The notes under the pieces: model-generated | What the model saw: the letters and a program-made list of their open reading frames with translations, nothing else | Database searches by the model: none | Told to the model about the DNA's origin: nothing | From: Blastomonas aquatica | GTDB lineage: Bacteria > Pseudomonadota > Alphaproteobacteria > Sphingomonadales > Sphingomonadaceae | NCBI RefSeq assembly: GCF_014639875.1 | Contig: NZ_BMGD01000003.1 | Location: forward strand, 372,001 to 436,000 | Direction of reading: 5' to 3' | Length of the DNA: 64,000 nt | Made by a program: the position numbers and the translations under genes | In this document: positions 34,667 through 44,349 of the stretch, piece after piece | Layout: each line of letters opens with the position of its first letter | Position numbering within the stretch: position 1 is the stretch's first letter

Positions 34667-35362
34667 ATGCGGAAAATCGGCCTGATCGGCGGGATGAGCT
34701 GGGTTTCGACCGAAACCTATTACCGGCTGATCAACAAGGAGGTGCAGAAGCGCGCCGGGTCCTTGTGCAGCGGGCCGATGGTGATCGAGAGCCTGAACTT
34801 CTGCGATATCGCGCAGATCACCACGCCCGAGGGCTGGGATCACGCGGCCGAAAAGCTGACCGCGGCGGCGCGCGCGCTCGAGCACGCGGGCGCCACCGCG
34901 ATCCTGATCTGCGCCAATTCGATGCACAAGGTCTATGACCGGGTGCAGGGCGCGGTCTCGGTACCGATCCTGCACATCGCCGATTGCGTCGGTGAAAAGA
35001 TGCAGGCTGACGGCATCAAGCGCGCCGCAATCATCGGCACGCGCAACGTGATGCTTGAAAGCTTCTATCGCCAGCGGCTGATCCGCCACGGCATCGGTCT
35101 GCTCGCGCCCAAGATGGAGCGGGTCGAGGAGATCGACCGGATCATCTACGACGAACTGATGGAAGGCCGGGTGGTCCGCGAATCGGAGCGCACGATGAAA
35201 ACCTTCCTGACCAACATCGCCAAGGAAGATGTCGAGGCGGTGGTGCTGGGCTGCACCGAGCTTGAGATGATCATCGACACCAAGGCCAATGTGCTGCCGA
35301 TCTATGACGGCACCGAAATTCATGCGCATGCGGCGGTCGATTGGATCATGAGCGAGGGTTGA
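34667..35362 (+). CDS. Aspartate/glutamate racemase family protein
   Basis: A 231-aa amino-acid racemase of the cofactor-independent Asp/Glu family. The two catalytic cysteines are in LICANSMHKVYD and VVLGCTELEMII; the N-terminal loop IGLIGGMSWVSTETYY is typical. It starts five bases after pntB, so it is probably transcribed with the transhydrogenase. Substrate is open: aspartate, glutamate or hydantoin-type racemases share this sequence. A REP-like element follows. Confidence 0.88.
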   Translation: MRKIGLIGGMSWVSTETYYRLINKEVQKRAGSLCSGPMVIESLNFCDIAQITTPEGWDHAAEKLTAAARALEHAGATAILICANSMHKVYDRVQGAVSVPILHIADCVGEKMQADGIKRAAIIGTRNVMLESFYRQRLIRHGIGLLAPKMERVEEIDRIIYDELMEGRVVRESERTMKTFLTNIAKEDVEAVVLGCTELEMIIDTKANVLPIYDGTEIHAHAAVDWIMSEG

Positions 35363-35390
35363 GTTCGAGGCCGTTTTACCCCTAAGGCGA

Positions 35391-35472
35391 TCCCGCTTTC
35401 CGGCGAACGCCGGAATCCAGGGGCGAGCTTGGCGCAATCCGGCCCCTGGGCTCCGGCTTTCGCCGGAGAACG
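35391..35472. repeat. REP-like composite palindromic element
   Basis: Hairpins TTCCGGCGAACGCCGGAA (35399-35416 region) and CTCCGGCTTTCGCCGGAG (35450-35468 region), with CCAGGGGC pairing to GCCCCTGG between them. Same design as the elements at 8878 and 44178. It lies between the racemase and dgt genes. Confidence 0.7.
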
Positions 35473-35502
35473 ACTTGGCGCTTTTGGAGCCTTCTGATCA
35501 TC

Positions 35503-36672
35503 ATGCACCCCCGCGCACCTTATGCCTGCGACCCCGATGCCACGCGCGGACGGCAATATGCCGAAGGCGGCGCCCCGACCCGCGGTCCGCGCAGCGCGTT
35601 CCAGCGTGACCGCGACCGGATCATCCATTCGATCAGCTTCCGCCGTCTGCGCCACAAGACCCAGGTCTTCGTCGCGCCCGATGGCGATCATTACCGTGTT
35701 CGGCTGACCCACAGCCTCGAGGTCGCGCAGATTGGGCGCACCATCGCGCGTTCGCTGGGGCTCGACGAGGACCTGACCGAAGCCCTGTGTCTCGCACACG
35801 ATATCGGTCACCCGCCATTCGGCCATGCCGGCGAAGATGCACTGCGCGACGCGATGGTCGGCCAAGGCGGGTTCGATCACAACGCCCACACGCTGCGAGC
35901 GCTGCACGTGCTCGAATCGCCCTATCCGCGCTGGCAGGGATTGAATCTCAGCTGGGAGGTGATCGAAGGGCTCGCCAAGCACAATGGCCCAGTCGCCGAT
36001 GCACCCTGGGCGCTGCGCGAGATAGATGCGGCGTTTGATCTCGACCTCACCCGATATGCGTCGCTCGAGGCGCAGGTCGCTGCGGTTGCCGATGACATCG
36101 CCTATGACAATCACGATATCGATGACGGTCTGCGCGCCGGTTTCCTCGCGTTCGATGATCTGCTCGCGCTGCCTTTTGCCGCCGCGCAATGGGATGCGAT
36201 CCGCCGCCGCTTTGCCGATGTCGCACCTGAACGCCTCCAAGCGGAGTTCGTCCGCGACCAGATCGGTCTGATGGTCAACGACGTCATCGCTTCGACAAGG
36301 CAGCGAATCGCCGATCTGGGAATCGCCTCGATCGAGCATGTTCGCAGCGCCGGGCAGGTGATCGCGGGCTTTTCCGATGCGATGGCGGCGCAGGAACGCC
36401 AGCTCAAAGCGTTCATGTATGACCGGGTCTATCACCATCCGCGCCAGCTTGAGGCAGCCGCGTTGGCGCGAGTGGTGATCGCGGCGCTCTTTGCCGCTTA
36501 TCGTGCCGATCACAAGCTTCTGCCGGAAGACTGGCGCACCCGGATGCCCGCAGGCGAACCGGCGCAAAGCCGCCACATCGCAGACTTCATGGCGGGAATG
36601 ACCGACCGCTTCGCATTGACCTGCCATCGGGAGATCTTCGGACATGCGCCCGAAGGTCTTAGCCACGTCTGA
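35503..36672 (+). CDS. dgt: Deoxyguanosinetriphosphate triphosphohydrolase-like protein
   Basis: Removes triphosphate from dNTPs (389 aa). The HD metal site is in TEALCLAHDIGHPPFGHAGED, with the first His in RVRLTHSLEVAQI and the last Asp in AVADDIAYDNHDIDD. RSAFQRDRDRIIHS near the N-terminus is typical of the short, non-E. coli type. It precedes the glycine riboswitch but is a separate unit. Identification is firm at family level. Confidence 0.92.
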   Translation: MHPRAPYACDPDATRGRQYAEGGAPTRGPRSAFQRDRDRIIHSISFRRLRHKTQVFVAPDGDHYRVRLTHSLEVAQIGRTIARSLGLDEDLTEALCLAHDIGHPPFGHAGEDALRDAMVGQGGFDHNAHTLRALHVLESPYPRWQGLNLSWEVIEGLAKHNGPVADAPWALREIDAAFDLDLTRYASLEAQVAAVADDIAYDNHDIDDGLRAGFLAFDDLLALPFAAAQWDAIRRRFADVAPERLQAEFVRDQIGLMVNDVIASTRQRIADLGIASIEHVRSAGQVIAGFSDAMAAQERQLKAFMYDRVYHHPRQLEAAALARVVIAALFAAYRADHKLLPEDWRTRMPAGEPAQSRHIADFMAGMTDRFALTCHREIFGHAPEGLSHV

Positions 36673-36763
36673 CGTGCATATATTGCATTGCAGCGTAATT
36701 CGATTGACAGCCTGAGTGGCTTTGGTCATTCCCTGAAACGTCGATGGGGTGCAAGCCCTTGAA

Positions 36764-36962
36764 AACGACACGGGAGAGCGCGGGGTGCAAGCCTCGCCAC
36801 CGAAGGAGCAACCGCCCCGGAATCTCTCAGGTCATCGGGACCGTGTCGTTAGTCGGCGCTCTGGAAAGCGAGTGGCCCTGCCGGGCTGCTCCACCGAAGG
36901 GGTAAATGACCGGTCTGCCAGGATCGCTCATGAAAGCTCTCAGGTTCAAGTGACAGAGGGGG
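36764..36962 (+). ncRNA. Tandem glycine riboswitch upstream of gcvT
   Basis: Two aptamers. The first (36764-36850) has a closing P1 helix AACGACACGG / CCGTGTCGTT, then GGAGAGCGCG, GCCACCGAAGGAGCAA and AATCTCTCAGG. The second (about 36855-36962) has CTGGAAAGCG, TCCACCGAAGGGG and AAGCTCTCAGG, then TGACAGAGGGGG. These are the conserved glycine-riboswitch words. The following 60 bases up to the gcvT ribosome site would form the expression platform. The mode (usually on-switch) is inferred. Confidence 0.95.
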
Positions 36963-37027
36963 TTGGATGTCGGGTAGGGCCACTGGGCTGTGCCGTGCCA
37001 TTCAGCCTCATGCCACCGGAGTGCCTG

Positions 37028-38164
37028 ATGACCACCGACTATATCGCCGAAATGCTCGAGCGCATTCCTGACAAATTGTTGCCGCTGGATGCCTGGCACC
37101 GTGCGCGCGGTGGACGGATGGTGTCGTTTGCGGGCTATCAGATGCCGGTGCAATATGAAGGCGTGATGGCCGAGCATCTGTGGACCCGCGAGAATGCCGG
37201 GCTGTTCGATGTCAGCCATATGGGCCAGGTGCTGCTCACCGGGGAAGACGTGGATGGCGCGCTCGAATCGGTGGTCCCCGGCGAAATCGCCAAGCTTCCC
37301 GTCAACCGCATGCGCTATTCGCTGCTGCTCAATGACGAGGGCGGCATTCTCGACGACCTGATGGTGACGCGGCGGACAAGCGACCTGTATCTGGTGGTCA
37401 ACGGTGCCTGCAAGTACGACGACCTTGCCTATATGCGCGAGACCTTTGCCGACGAAGTGGTGATCACCCTGCTCGACGAGCGCGCGCTGTTTGCGCTGCA
37501 AGGGCCCAAGGCTGCCGAAGCACTTTCGAGCCTGATCCCCGAAGTCGCCTCGCTGTATTTCATGCAGGCCGGTGCTTTCACGTTCGAAGGCATGTCGCTG
37601 TGGATCAGCCGGTCGGGCTATACCGGCGAGGACGGTTTCGAGATCAGCCTTGATTGCGATCACGCGGCGGCCTTTGCTGACCGGCTGTGTGCAATTGACA
37701 GCGTCAGGCCGATTGGCCTGGGTGCACGTGATTCGCTGCGTCTGGAAGCCGGGCTGCCGCTGTACGGCCACGACCTCGACGAAGAGACCAGCCCGATCGA
37801 AGGCGATCTGGGTTTTGCGATCAGCAAGCGCCGCCGCGCCGAAGGCGGCTTTGCCGGAGCCGAGCGCGTGCTGGGCGAATTGACCGGTGGCGCACCGCGC
37901 AAGCGTGTCGGCCTGACGGTCGAGGGTCGCCAGCCGGTGCGCAAGGGTGCCGAACTGTTCGTCGGCGATCGTCTGGTCGGCAAGGTCACTTCGGGCGGCT
38001 TTGCGCCCAGCATCGGTGCGCCGATCGCGATGGGCATGGTGTCCGCTGCGAACGCCGCCATCGGCACTGCGCTGGAAGCCGAGGTGCGCGGCAAGCGCAT
38101 CGCGGTGACCGTCGCTGCCATGCCCTTTGTACCCCATCGCTACCACCGGCCCAAAGCCGCCTGA
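37028..38164 (+). CDS. gcvT: Glycine cleavage system T protein (aminomethyltransferase)
   Basis: Transfers the aminomethyl group from the H-protein to tetrahydrofolate and releases ammonia (378 aa). It starts at 37028 with GGAG at 37018-37021; the longer frame runs through the riboswitch and is not coding. The sequence has SFAGYQMPVQYEGVMAEH, LFDVSHMGQ, SRSGYTGEDGFEIS (folate/aminomethyl site) and RLEAGLPLYGHDLDE. First gene of gcvT-gcvH-gcvPA-gcvPB under the glycine riboswitch. Confidence 0.97.
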   Translation: MTTDYIAEMLERIPDKLLPLDAWHRARGGRMVSFAGYQMPVQYEGVMAEHLWTRENAGLFDVSHMGQVLLTGEDVDGALESVVPGEIAKLPVNRMRYSLLLNDEGGILDDLMVTRRTSDLYLVVNGACKYDDLAYMRETFADEVVITLLDERALFALQGPKAAEALSSLIPEVASLYFMQAGAFTFEGMSLWISRSGYTGEDGFEISLDCDHAAAFADRLCAIDSVRPIGLGARDSLRLEAGLPLYGHDLDEETSPIEGDLGFAISKRRRAEGGFAGAERVLGELTGGAPRKRVGLTVEGRQPVRKGAELFVGDRLVGKVTSGGFAPSIGAPIAMGMVSAANAAIGTALEAEVRGKRIAVTVAAMPFVPHRYHRPKAA

Positions 38165-38191
38165 TTTTACCTGAACGAACGGAGCCAGATC

Positions 38192-38563
38192 ATGAGCCGC
38201 TATTTTACCGAAGAACATGAATGGGTCGAAGTCGAGGGCGATATCGCCACCGTCGGCATCACCGAATATGCGCAATCGCAGCTGGGCGATGTGGTGTTCG
38301 TCGACGTGCCGAGTGAGGGCAAGCAGTTCGACAAGGGCGATGAAGCCGCCGTGGTCGAATCGGTCAAGGCAGCCAGCGACGTTTACAGCCCCGTGTCGGG
38401 CACCATCGTCGAGGGCAACGATGTGCTCGCCGACGAGCCTGCTTTGGTCAACACCGATCCCGAAGGCGATGGCTGGTTCTTCAAGCTCGAACTTACCGAT
38501 GCCAGCGAGCTCGATGGCCTTATGGATGAGGGCGCGTACAAGAAATACGTCGCAGGCCTCTGA
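38192..38563 (+). CDS. gcvH: Glycine cleavage system H protein
   Basis: The lipoyl carrier of the glycine cleavage complex, 123 aa. The lipoylated lysine is Lys59 in [34 protein letters not shown] at the start and [10 protein letters not shown] near the end are conserved. A 27-base gap with ACGGAGCC separates it from gcvT; the gap before gcvPA is 59 bases. Confidence 0.97.
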   Translation: MSRYFTEEHEWVEVEGDIATVGITEYAQSQLGDVVFVDVPSEGKQFDKGDEAAVVESVKAASDVYSPVSGTIVEGNDVLADEPALVNTDPEGDGWFFKLELTDASELDGLMDEGAYKKYVAGL

Positions 38564-38622
38564 TCTTAATTATAATTTTTGACGTTACCCTGGCTATTCC
38601 GCCACAGGATATTTGAGCGATC

Positions 38623-39981
38623 ATGCGTTATCTTCCCCTGAACTCCCATGACCGGCAGGCGATGCTTGCCACCATCGGTGCTGCGACCATCGATGATCTC
38701 TTCGTCGATATTCCGCAGGAAGCGCGGCTGACCGGCCCGATCCACGACCTGCCGATGCACGCGCCCGAAATGGCGGTCGAGCGCCACATGAAAAAACTGG
38801 CCGGGCAAAATCTGGTGGCAGGCGAGGTGCCGTTCTTCATGGGGGCAGGCGCCTATCGCCACCATGTTCCCGCGTCGGTCGATCACCTGATCCAGCGCGG
38901 CGAGTTCCTGACTGCGTATACGCCCTATCAGCCCGAGATCGCGCAGGGCACGCTGCAGATGCTGTTCGAATTCCAGACCCAGGTCGCACGGCTGCTGGGC
39001 GTGGATGTCGCCAACGCCTCGATGTACGATGGTTCGACCGCCTGCTGGGAAGCGATCGGCATGGCCCGCCGGATCACTAAGCGCGCGACCGCTCTTTTGT
39101 CGTCCGGCCTGCACCCGCATTATGTCGGTGTCGCAAAGACGATGGCGCGGTTCACCGGAGACGCCTTGGTTCACAATGCGCCGAGCCTGACCGCCGAGAC
39201 CGATACCGACGCGCTGATCGCGCAGATCGACAAGAACACCAGCTGCGTCGTGGTGCAGTACCCCGACATCCTGGGCCGCGTTGGTGATCTCACCGCGCTG
39301 GCGAACGCGACGCAGGCAGCCGGCGCGTTGCTGATCGCGGTGGTGACCGAGCCGGTGGCGCTGGGCGCGTTGCGCAGCCCGGGCGAAATGGGCGCCGATA
39401 TCGTGGTTGGCGAAGGCCAGTCGCTCGGCGTCGGGCTGCAGTTCGGCGGACCCTATGTCGGGCTGTTCGGCTGCAAGCAGAAATATGTCCGCCAGATGCC
39501 GGGCCGGCTGTGCGGCGAAACCGTCGATGCCGAGGGCAAGCGCGGTTACGTGCTGACGCTGTCGACCCGCGAGCAGCATATCCGCCGCGAAAAGGCGACC
39601 AGCAACATCTGCACCAACTCTGGCCTGTGCGCGCTGGCGTTCAGCATCCACATGACGTTGCTGGGTGAAAAGGGTCTGCGCTCGCTCGCTGAAATCAACC
39701 ATGCGATGGCGGTGACCGCCGCCGACCGTCTGGCGCAGGTGCCCGGCGTGTCGGTGCTCAACGAGAGCTTTTTCAATGAGTTCACGCTGGTTCTTCCCAA
39801 GGATGCGCGGGCGATTATTCGCGAACTGGCCGATCGCCAGATCCTGGGCGGGGTTTCGCTCGGACGGCTCTATCCTGAGGAGGCGGAGCTTTCCAACGGC
39901 CTAATCGTCGCGGTGACCGAGACGGCGACCCATGAGGATATCGAGGCCTTTGCGGCCGCTTTGCAGGAGGTGCTGGCATGA
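38623..39981 (+). CDS. gcvPA: Glycine dehydrogenase (decarboxylating) subunit 1
   Basis: The N-terminal half-type subunit of split P-protein, 452 aa, which pairs with subunit 2 to decarboxylate glycine. Conserved stretches: [42 protein letters not shown]. Its stop overlaps the gcvPB start (ATGA). The split form is the rule in alphaproteobacteria of this group. Confidence 0.96.
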   Translation: MRYLPLNSHDRQAMLATIGAATIDDLFVDIPQEARLTGPIHDLPMHAPEMAVERHMKKLAGQNLVAGEVPFFMGAGAYRHHVPASVDHLIQRGEFLTAYTPYQPEIAQGTLQMLFEFQTQVARLLGVDVANASMYDGSTACWEAIGMARRITKRATALLSSGLHPHYVGVAKTMARFTGDALVHNAPSLTAETDTDALIAQIDKNTSCVVVQYPDILGRVGDLTALANATQAAGALLIAVVTEPVALGALRSPGEMGADIVVGEGQSLGVGLQFGGPYVGLFGCKQKYVRQMPGRLCGETVDAEGKRGYVLTLSTREQHIRREKATSNICTNSGLCALAFSIHMTLLGEKGLRSLAEINHAMAVTAADRLAQVPGVSVLNESFFNEFTLVLPKDARAIIRELADRQILGGVSLGRLYPEEAELSNGLIVAVTETATHEDIEAFAAALQEVLA

Positions 39982-41558
39982 GCATGAACAACCAGGGCCG
40001 CCCGACACGGCAGTCGGTCAAAGACGCGGCCAATGGCGCGCAGCCCACCAGCACCGGCAACCGCGCGCTGATGCTCGAGGAAGCTTTGATCTTCGAGATC
40101 AGCGATTCCACCCGCACCGGGGTCGATCTACTCGATGCGCCCAAGGTCGCCTCGCGCCTCGGTGGTCTCGAGCGCAAGGCGGCGATCGGCCTTCCGGGCC
40201 TGTCCGAGCAGGAAACCGTTCGGCACTATACCCGGCTGAGCCGCCAGAACTACGCCATCGATCTTGGCCTGTTCCCGCTGGGATCGTGCACGATGAAGCA
40301 CAATCCGCGTTTGAACGAGAAGATGGCGCGGCTGCCGGGCTTTGCCGACATTCACCCGCTGCAGCCGATCCACACCGTGCAGGGCGCTTTGGCAGTCATC
40401 GACGAACTCGGCGAATGGCTGATCAAGCTCACCGGAATGGCGGGCGTCGCGATGTCGCCCAAGGCCGGCGCGCATGGCGAGCTCTGCGGCATCCTTGCGA
40501 TCCGTTCGGCGCTCGAGGCACGCGGCGACAAGCGCTCGGTGATCCTGGTCCCCGAAAGCGCACACGGCACCAACCCGGCGACCGCTGCGTTTGTCGGCTA
40601 TCAGGTCGAGGACATCCCCGCCAACCCCGATGGCCGGATCAACCTCGAGGCGCTGATCGCGCGTCTGGGCCCCGATGTCGCGGGCGTGATGATCACCAAC
40701 CCCAACACTTGCGGGCTGTTCGAGCGCGATCTCAAGACCATTTCTGACGCGGTGCATGAAGCGGGCGGCTTCGTCTATTGCGATGGCGCCAACTTCAACG
40801 CGGTGGTCGGCAAGGTGCGCCCGGGCGACCTTGGCGTCGATGCGATGCACATCAACCTGCACAAGACCTTCTCCACCCCGCATGGCGGCGGTGGTCCGGG
40901 CTCTGGGCCGGTGGTGTTCTCAGAAGCATTGGCCCCGTTTGCGCCATTGCCGTTCGTCGAACGGATGGACGATGGCCACCTGGCACTGATCGAAGAAGAA
41001 AGCGCGCAGGACCATCACGCATCGAGCTTCGGCCGTATGGTCGCGTTCCACGGCCAGATGGGCATGTTCACCCGCGCGCTGTCCTACATCCTGAGCCACG
41101 GCGCCGATGGTCTGCAGCAGGTCGCCGAGGACGCGGTGCTCAACGCCAACTACGTGCTGCGCTCGCTCGAGGACGTTCTCGACGCACCGTTCGGAGACGC
41201 TGGTCCGTGCATGCACGAGGCTTTGTTCTCGGACGCTGGATTTGCCGAGGGCTTCTCGACCATCGATCTCGCCAAGGGGCTGATCGACGAGGGCTTCCAC
41301 CCGATGACGGTCTATTTCCCGCTGGTGGTGCATGGCGCGATGCTGGTCGAACCCACCGAGACCGAAAGCAAGGCTGCGCTCGACCAGTTCATTGGCGCGC
41401 TGCGTTCGGTGGCGCTGCGGGCGAAGGCAGGCGACGAGTCGCTCCACAGAGCGCCGCATTTCGCGCCGCGCCGCCGTCTCGACGAGACGCTGGCCGCGCG
41501 CAAACCGGTGCTGGTCTGGACCGAGCCTGCGGCCGAACAGGCCGAAGCTGCAGAATAG
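39978..41558 (+). CDS. gcvPB: Glycine dehydrogenase (decarboxylating) subunit 2
   Basis: The PLP-binding subunit of split P-protein, 526 aa. The PLP lysine is Lys296 in [41 protein letters not shown] and PNTCGLFE are family signatures. Translation is coupled to gcvPA. It is last in the operon and followed by a strong terminator. Confidence 0.97.
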   Translation: MSMNNQGRPTRQSVKDAANGAQPTSTGNRALMLEEALIFEISDSTRTGVDLLDAPKVASRLGGLERKAAIGLPGLSEQETVRHYTRLSRQNYAIDLGLFPLGSCTMKHNPRLNEKMARLPGFADIHPLQPIHTVQGALAVIDELGEWLIKLTGMAGVAMSPKAGAHGELCGILAIRSALEARGDKRSVILVPESAHGTNPATAAFVGYQVEDIPANPDGRINLEALIARLGPDVAGVMITNPNTCGLFERDLKTISDAVHEAGGFVYCDGANFNAVVGKVRPGDLGVDAMHINLHKTFSTPHGGGGPGSGPVVFSEALAPFAPLPFVERMDDGHLALIEEESAQDHHASSFGRMVAFHGQMGMFTRALSYILSHGADGLQQVAEDAVLNANYVLRSLEDVLDAPFGDAGPCMHEALFSDAGFAEGFSTIDLAKGLIDEGFHPMTVYFPLVVHGAMLVEPTETESKAALDQFIGALRSVALRAKAGDESLHRAPHFAPRRRLDETLAARKPVLVWTEPAAEQAEAAE

Positions 41559-41568
41559 GAGAGGGAAG

Positions 41569-41604
41569 GCCCACCCGGTGACGCGCCGGGTGGGCACTTC
41601 TTCG
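41569..41604 (+). terminator. Rho-independent terminator after gcvPB
   Basis: GCCCACCCGG (41569-41578) pairs with CCGGGTGGGC (41586-41595) around a 7-base loop; ACTTCTT follows. It closes the gcv operon and probably also the convergent methyltransferase gene. Confidence 0.85.
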
Positions 41605-41616
41605 CGGCTATTGAGC

Positions 41617-42114
41617 TTAAAGCCAGCGACGAACGCGGCGGCAGTAATCCTGATACGGCTTGCCAAATCTCTGGGTTAAATACTTCTCTTCCTTGGCGAT
41701 CACCGCGCGATCGATGGCGATGAACGCGAACGGCACGAACAGCAGCACGCCTGCGCTGGCATCCCAGATCGCATAGCCGATGTGAATCACCACCATCGCC
41801 AGATACATCGGGTTGCGACTGTGTCTGTATGGTCCACGCGCGATGATTGCCTGGCTCGGTGTCCAGGGTTCGGGGTTCTCGCCATAAGCCCGGAACATGC
41901 CGAGCGAGACGATCAGCACCGCAATCCCCGCCATCATCAGCGCAAACCCCACCCAATTGATATCGTGGCTGATCGGCATCGTGGGCAGGCTCAGCAGCCG
42001 GTCGGCAAACAGGCCCAGCAGGATAAAGCCGACAAACACCAAAGGCGGCGGAAACCCGACCTTGGGAGCGATACTGGCATCGATGCGCGGCAATTGGGGC
42101 GGTTCGTAGTCCAT
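41617..42114 (-). CDS. Isoprenylcysteine carboxyl methyltransferase family membrane protein
   Basis: A 165-aa integral membrane protein with four to five helices and the PEMT/ICMT C-terminal signature (ARGPYRHSRNPMYLAMVV, then KEEKYLTQRFGKPYQDYCRR). It would use SAM to methylate a small or membrane substrate; bacterial members include methanethiol S-methyltransferase-like enzymes. The start at 42114 (MDYEPPQ) is favoured because the frame further upstream runs across the divergent DUF938 gene. Substrate unknown. Confidence 0.86.
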   Translation of the reverse strand: MDYEPPQLPRIDASIAPKVGFPPPLVFVGFILLGLFADRLLSLPTMPISHDINWVGFALMMAGIAVLIVSLGMFRAYGENPEPWTPSQAIIARGPYRHSRNPMYLAMVVIHIGYAIWDASAGVLLFVPFAFIAIDRAVIAKEEKYLTQRFGKPYQDYCRRVRRWL

Positions 42115-42196
42115 GATGCCGCACCGTGGCGGCTCGCTTGGGCTGTGGCAAGCTGCCTGATTGCGCGGTGGCCGATATCGCGGCATGGTTCGCTCT

Positions 42197-42847
42197 ATGA
42201 CCGAACCACACCCCCACCCTCGGCCATGGCTGATCGACGAGGCAGGTGCCGAGGCGCGCCGCCATGCGCCTGCGACCTTGCGCAACCGCGATGCGATCTC
42301 CGATGTGTTGCGCGAGCATCTGCCCACCACCGGCAATGTACTCGAGATCGCCAGCGGCAGCGGAGAACATATCGTGCATTTTGCGCGAGCCTTCCCGCAG
42401 CTCGTCTGGCAGCCCAGCGATTGCGAGCCCGCCGCGCTCGCCTCGATCGCGGCCTGGGCTGCGCAAATGGGTGCATCCAACGTGCGGCCGCCGCTGCTGC
42501 TCGATGCCGCACAGTCCGTCTGGCCGATCGAGAGCGCCGACGCCATTATCTGCATCAACATGGTGCATATCAGCCCGTGGGATGCGACGCTGGGATTGTT
42601 CAAGGGCTGCACTCAGGCGCTCGCTGAGGAGGCACCCATCATCCTCTATGGGCCCTATCTCGAGGAGGGCGTGGAGACGGCAGCCTCCAATCTTGCGTTC
42701 GATGAATCGCTCAAGGCGAGAAACCCGGCCTGGGGGCTGCGCCACCTCGATGACATGGATCGCGTGGCATCGGACCATGGCTTCGCGCGCACCAGCCGCC
42801 ACGCAATGCCAGCGAACAATCTCACGCTGGTTTACCGGAAGCGTTAG
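42197..42847 (+). CDS. DUF938 family SAM-dependent methyltransferase-like protein
   Basis: A 216-aa protein of the DUF938 family. A SAM-binding-type motif is VLEIASGSGEH, then WQPSDCEP, INMVHISPW and the conserved C-terminus MPANNLTLVYRKR. The start is ATG at 42197 (MTEPHP); ATGs at 42161 and 42185 are alternatives. It is divergent from the ICMT-like gene. A degenerate second copy of its 3' end lies 1.4 kb downstream (44288-44349). Function of the family is not established. Confidence 0.88.
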   Translation: MTEPHPHPRPWLIDEAGAEARRHAPATLRNRDAISDVLREHLPTTGNVLEIASGSGEHIVHFARAFPQLVWQPSDCEPAALASIAAWAAQMGASNVRPPLLLDAAQSVWPIESADAIICINMVHISPWDATLGLFKGCTQALAEEAPIILYGPYLEEGVETAASNLAFDESLKARNPAWGLRHLDDMDRVASDHGFARTSRHAMPANNLTLVYRKR

Positions 42848-42996
42848 TTATAAGGTATTGTGCCGCTTTGCGATGTCCGCTTTTTCCGGGCGCGAGAAAA
42901 AAGCTGCCGTTCAGGAAACGACCCCAATTCGGTCATTCCTCCAAGGGCAATATGTGCCTAAAGACAGTCACCCAAATCTAGGCTGGACACCGGCAT

Positions 42997-43977
42997 ATGA
43001 ATCGACGTCGCGCATTTCTTCTTGCAGCGCTCATGGTGTTCGGCGCGGTCTATTTTGCAAATGCATCATGGCTTGCGCCTGAGCCAGAGGGCGAAGCGCG
43101 GTTGATGGCGCACAGGGGGATTCATCAGCTTTACGATCGGGCTGGGATCGACAAAGACACTTGCACCGCCAACCGCATGCTGCCCCCGACGAACCCCTAT
43201 ATCGAGAACACCTTGCCATCGATTGCAGCCAGCTTTCTGGCAGGCGCCGACATCCTTGAAATCGATATTCACCCGACGACTGACAACGAGTTCGTGGTCT
43301 TTCACGATTGGACGATTGATTGCCGCACCGAGGGGAGCGGCGTCACGCGTGAGCAGTCGCTGGAATATCTCAAGTCGCTCGACGTAGGCTATGGATACAC
43401 TGCCGATGGCGGCAAGACATTCCCGTTCCGCGGTAAGGGCAAGGGCATGATGCCGTCGTTGGCCGAAGTCCTGAAGGCCTTTCCTGAGCAACGCTTCCTA
43501 ATCAACTTCAAGAGCCGATGGGTTCAGGAAGCGGATCTTTTGCACGCCTATCTCGAACGGCATGGGATCATTATCGATGACAAGATCATGGTCTATGGCC
43601 ATGACAGGCCTGTCGGGCGCTGGAAAACCATCAATCCGAACGGCTTTGCTTTCTCCAAAGCAGAGATGAAAAAGTGCACCCTCGATTACATGAAGGTTGG
43701 ATGGAGCACGAAATTGCCGGCCTCTTGCGTCGGCAGCGTTATCGGGGTGCCGATCAACTACAGGCATCTGGTATGGGGATGGCCCAACCGGTTCCTTGAG
43801 CGAATGCGCCAATCCAACACGACAGTGATATTCCTTGGAAACATCGAAAACGAAAATGGTGCACCCGGCATCACGGACCCTGACGATCTTGATTCTGTTC
43901 CGTCAGGCTTCGACGGGCTGATCTGGACCGACGCGATAGAGCAAGTCGGGCCAGCGTGGACAACGAAGGCAGGCTAG
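42997..43977 (+). CDS. Glycerophosphodiester phosphodiesterase family protein, exported, low GC
   Basis: A 326-aa GDPD-fold protein with an N-terminal signal (RRRAFLLAALMVFGAVYF). The metal and catalytic motifs are LMAHRG, ENTLPS, ILEIDIHPT and VVFHDWT, as in glycerophosphodiesterases; the C-terminal half is divergent. It would hydrolyse glycerophosphodiesters in the periplasm. Base composition is lower than its neighbours: two 60-base lines I counted (43201 and 43621) have 33 and 27 G/C. Together with the DUF938 3'-end remnant downstream, this suggests an acquired segment. Role uncertain beyond the family. Confidence 0.85.
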   Translation: MNRRRAFLLAALMVFGAVYFANASWLAPEPEGEARLMAHRGIHQLYDRAGIDKDTCTANRMLPPTNPYIENTLPSIAASFLAGADILEIDIHPTTDNEFVVFHDWTIDCRTEGSGVTREQSLEYLKSLDVGYGYTADGGKTFPFRGKGKGMMPSLAEVLKAFPEQRFLINFKSRWVQEADLLHAYLERHGIIIDDKIMVYGHDRPVGRWKTINPNGFAFSKAEMKKCTLDYMKVGWSTKLPASCVGSVIGVPINYRHLVWGWPNRFLERMRQSNTTVIFLGNIENENGAPGITDPDDLDSVPSGFDGLIWTDAIEQVGPAWTTKAG

Positions 43978-44177
43978 CCAGAGGGTGGAGCTTAGGCCCA
44001 TAGCCGCATGGCTGCGATTTCAGTTAAATCGCTGACACCAGCATGGCAGCAAACCACCCAAACGCGGTCATTCCCGATGCGTCTGTAGCTATCCAGTCCG
44101 GTCAGGCAGCTATCGGATCGATTCTGCCAAACCTAGCGACCCTTCCACAGCCCCCTTGGCGACCAGCCCGCTTTACC

Positions 44178-44267
44178 CGTCATCCCGGGCTATACCCGGG
44201 ATCCAGGGTTATAATTCTACGCGGCGCACATGATCGCTCTGGACCCCGGATCAAGTCCGGGGTGACG
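44178..44267. repeat. REP-like composite palindromic element
   Basis: Begins CGTCATCCCGGG, with CCCGGGCTATACCCGGG as the first hairpin and CCCCGGATCAAGTCCGGGG as the last, and ends GGTGACG. CCAGGG and CTGG words lie between. Same design as 8878 and 35391. Confidence 0.72.
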
Positions 44268-44287
44268 ATGACGGGAGGGGCGGCTTT

Positions 44288-44349
44288 CCATGGCGGCGCT
44301 GATCGCCATGCCCACCGACACCCTGTCGCTGGTCTATCGCCGGGTTTAA
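44288..44349 (+). pseudogene. Degenerate 3' end of a DUF938-type gene
   Basis: The frame ending in TAA at 44349 reads MPTDTLSLVYRRV. The intact DUF938 protein ends MPANNLTLVYRKR; 7 of 13 residues are identical and most others similar. Just upstream, in another frame, HGGADRHA resembles the preceding DHGFARTSRHA of the intact protein, so a frameshift or small deletion separates the parts. Nothing of the rest of the gene remains. It is a second, diverged DUF938 3' end, 1.5 kb from the intact one, with the low-GC GDPD gene between. Confidence 0.6.

Noticed and set aside
36749-37027. N-terminal extension of gcvT through the riboswitch
   Set aside because: The sequence is structured RNA; the start at 37028 has a good ribosome site and matches GcvT.
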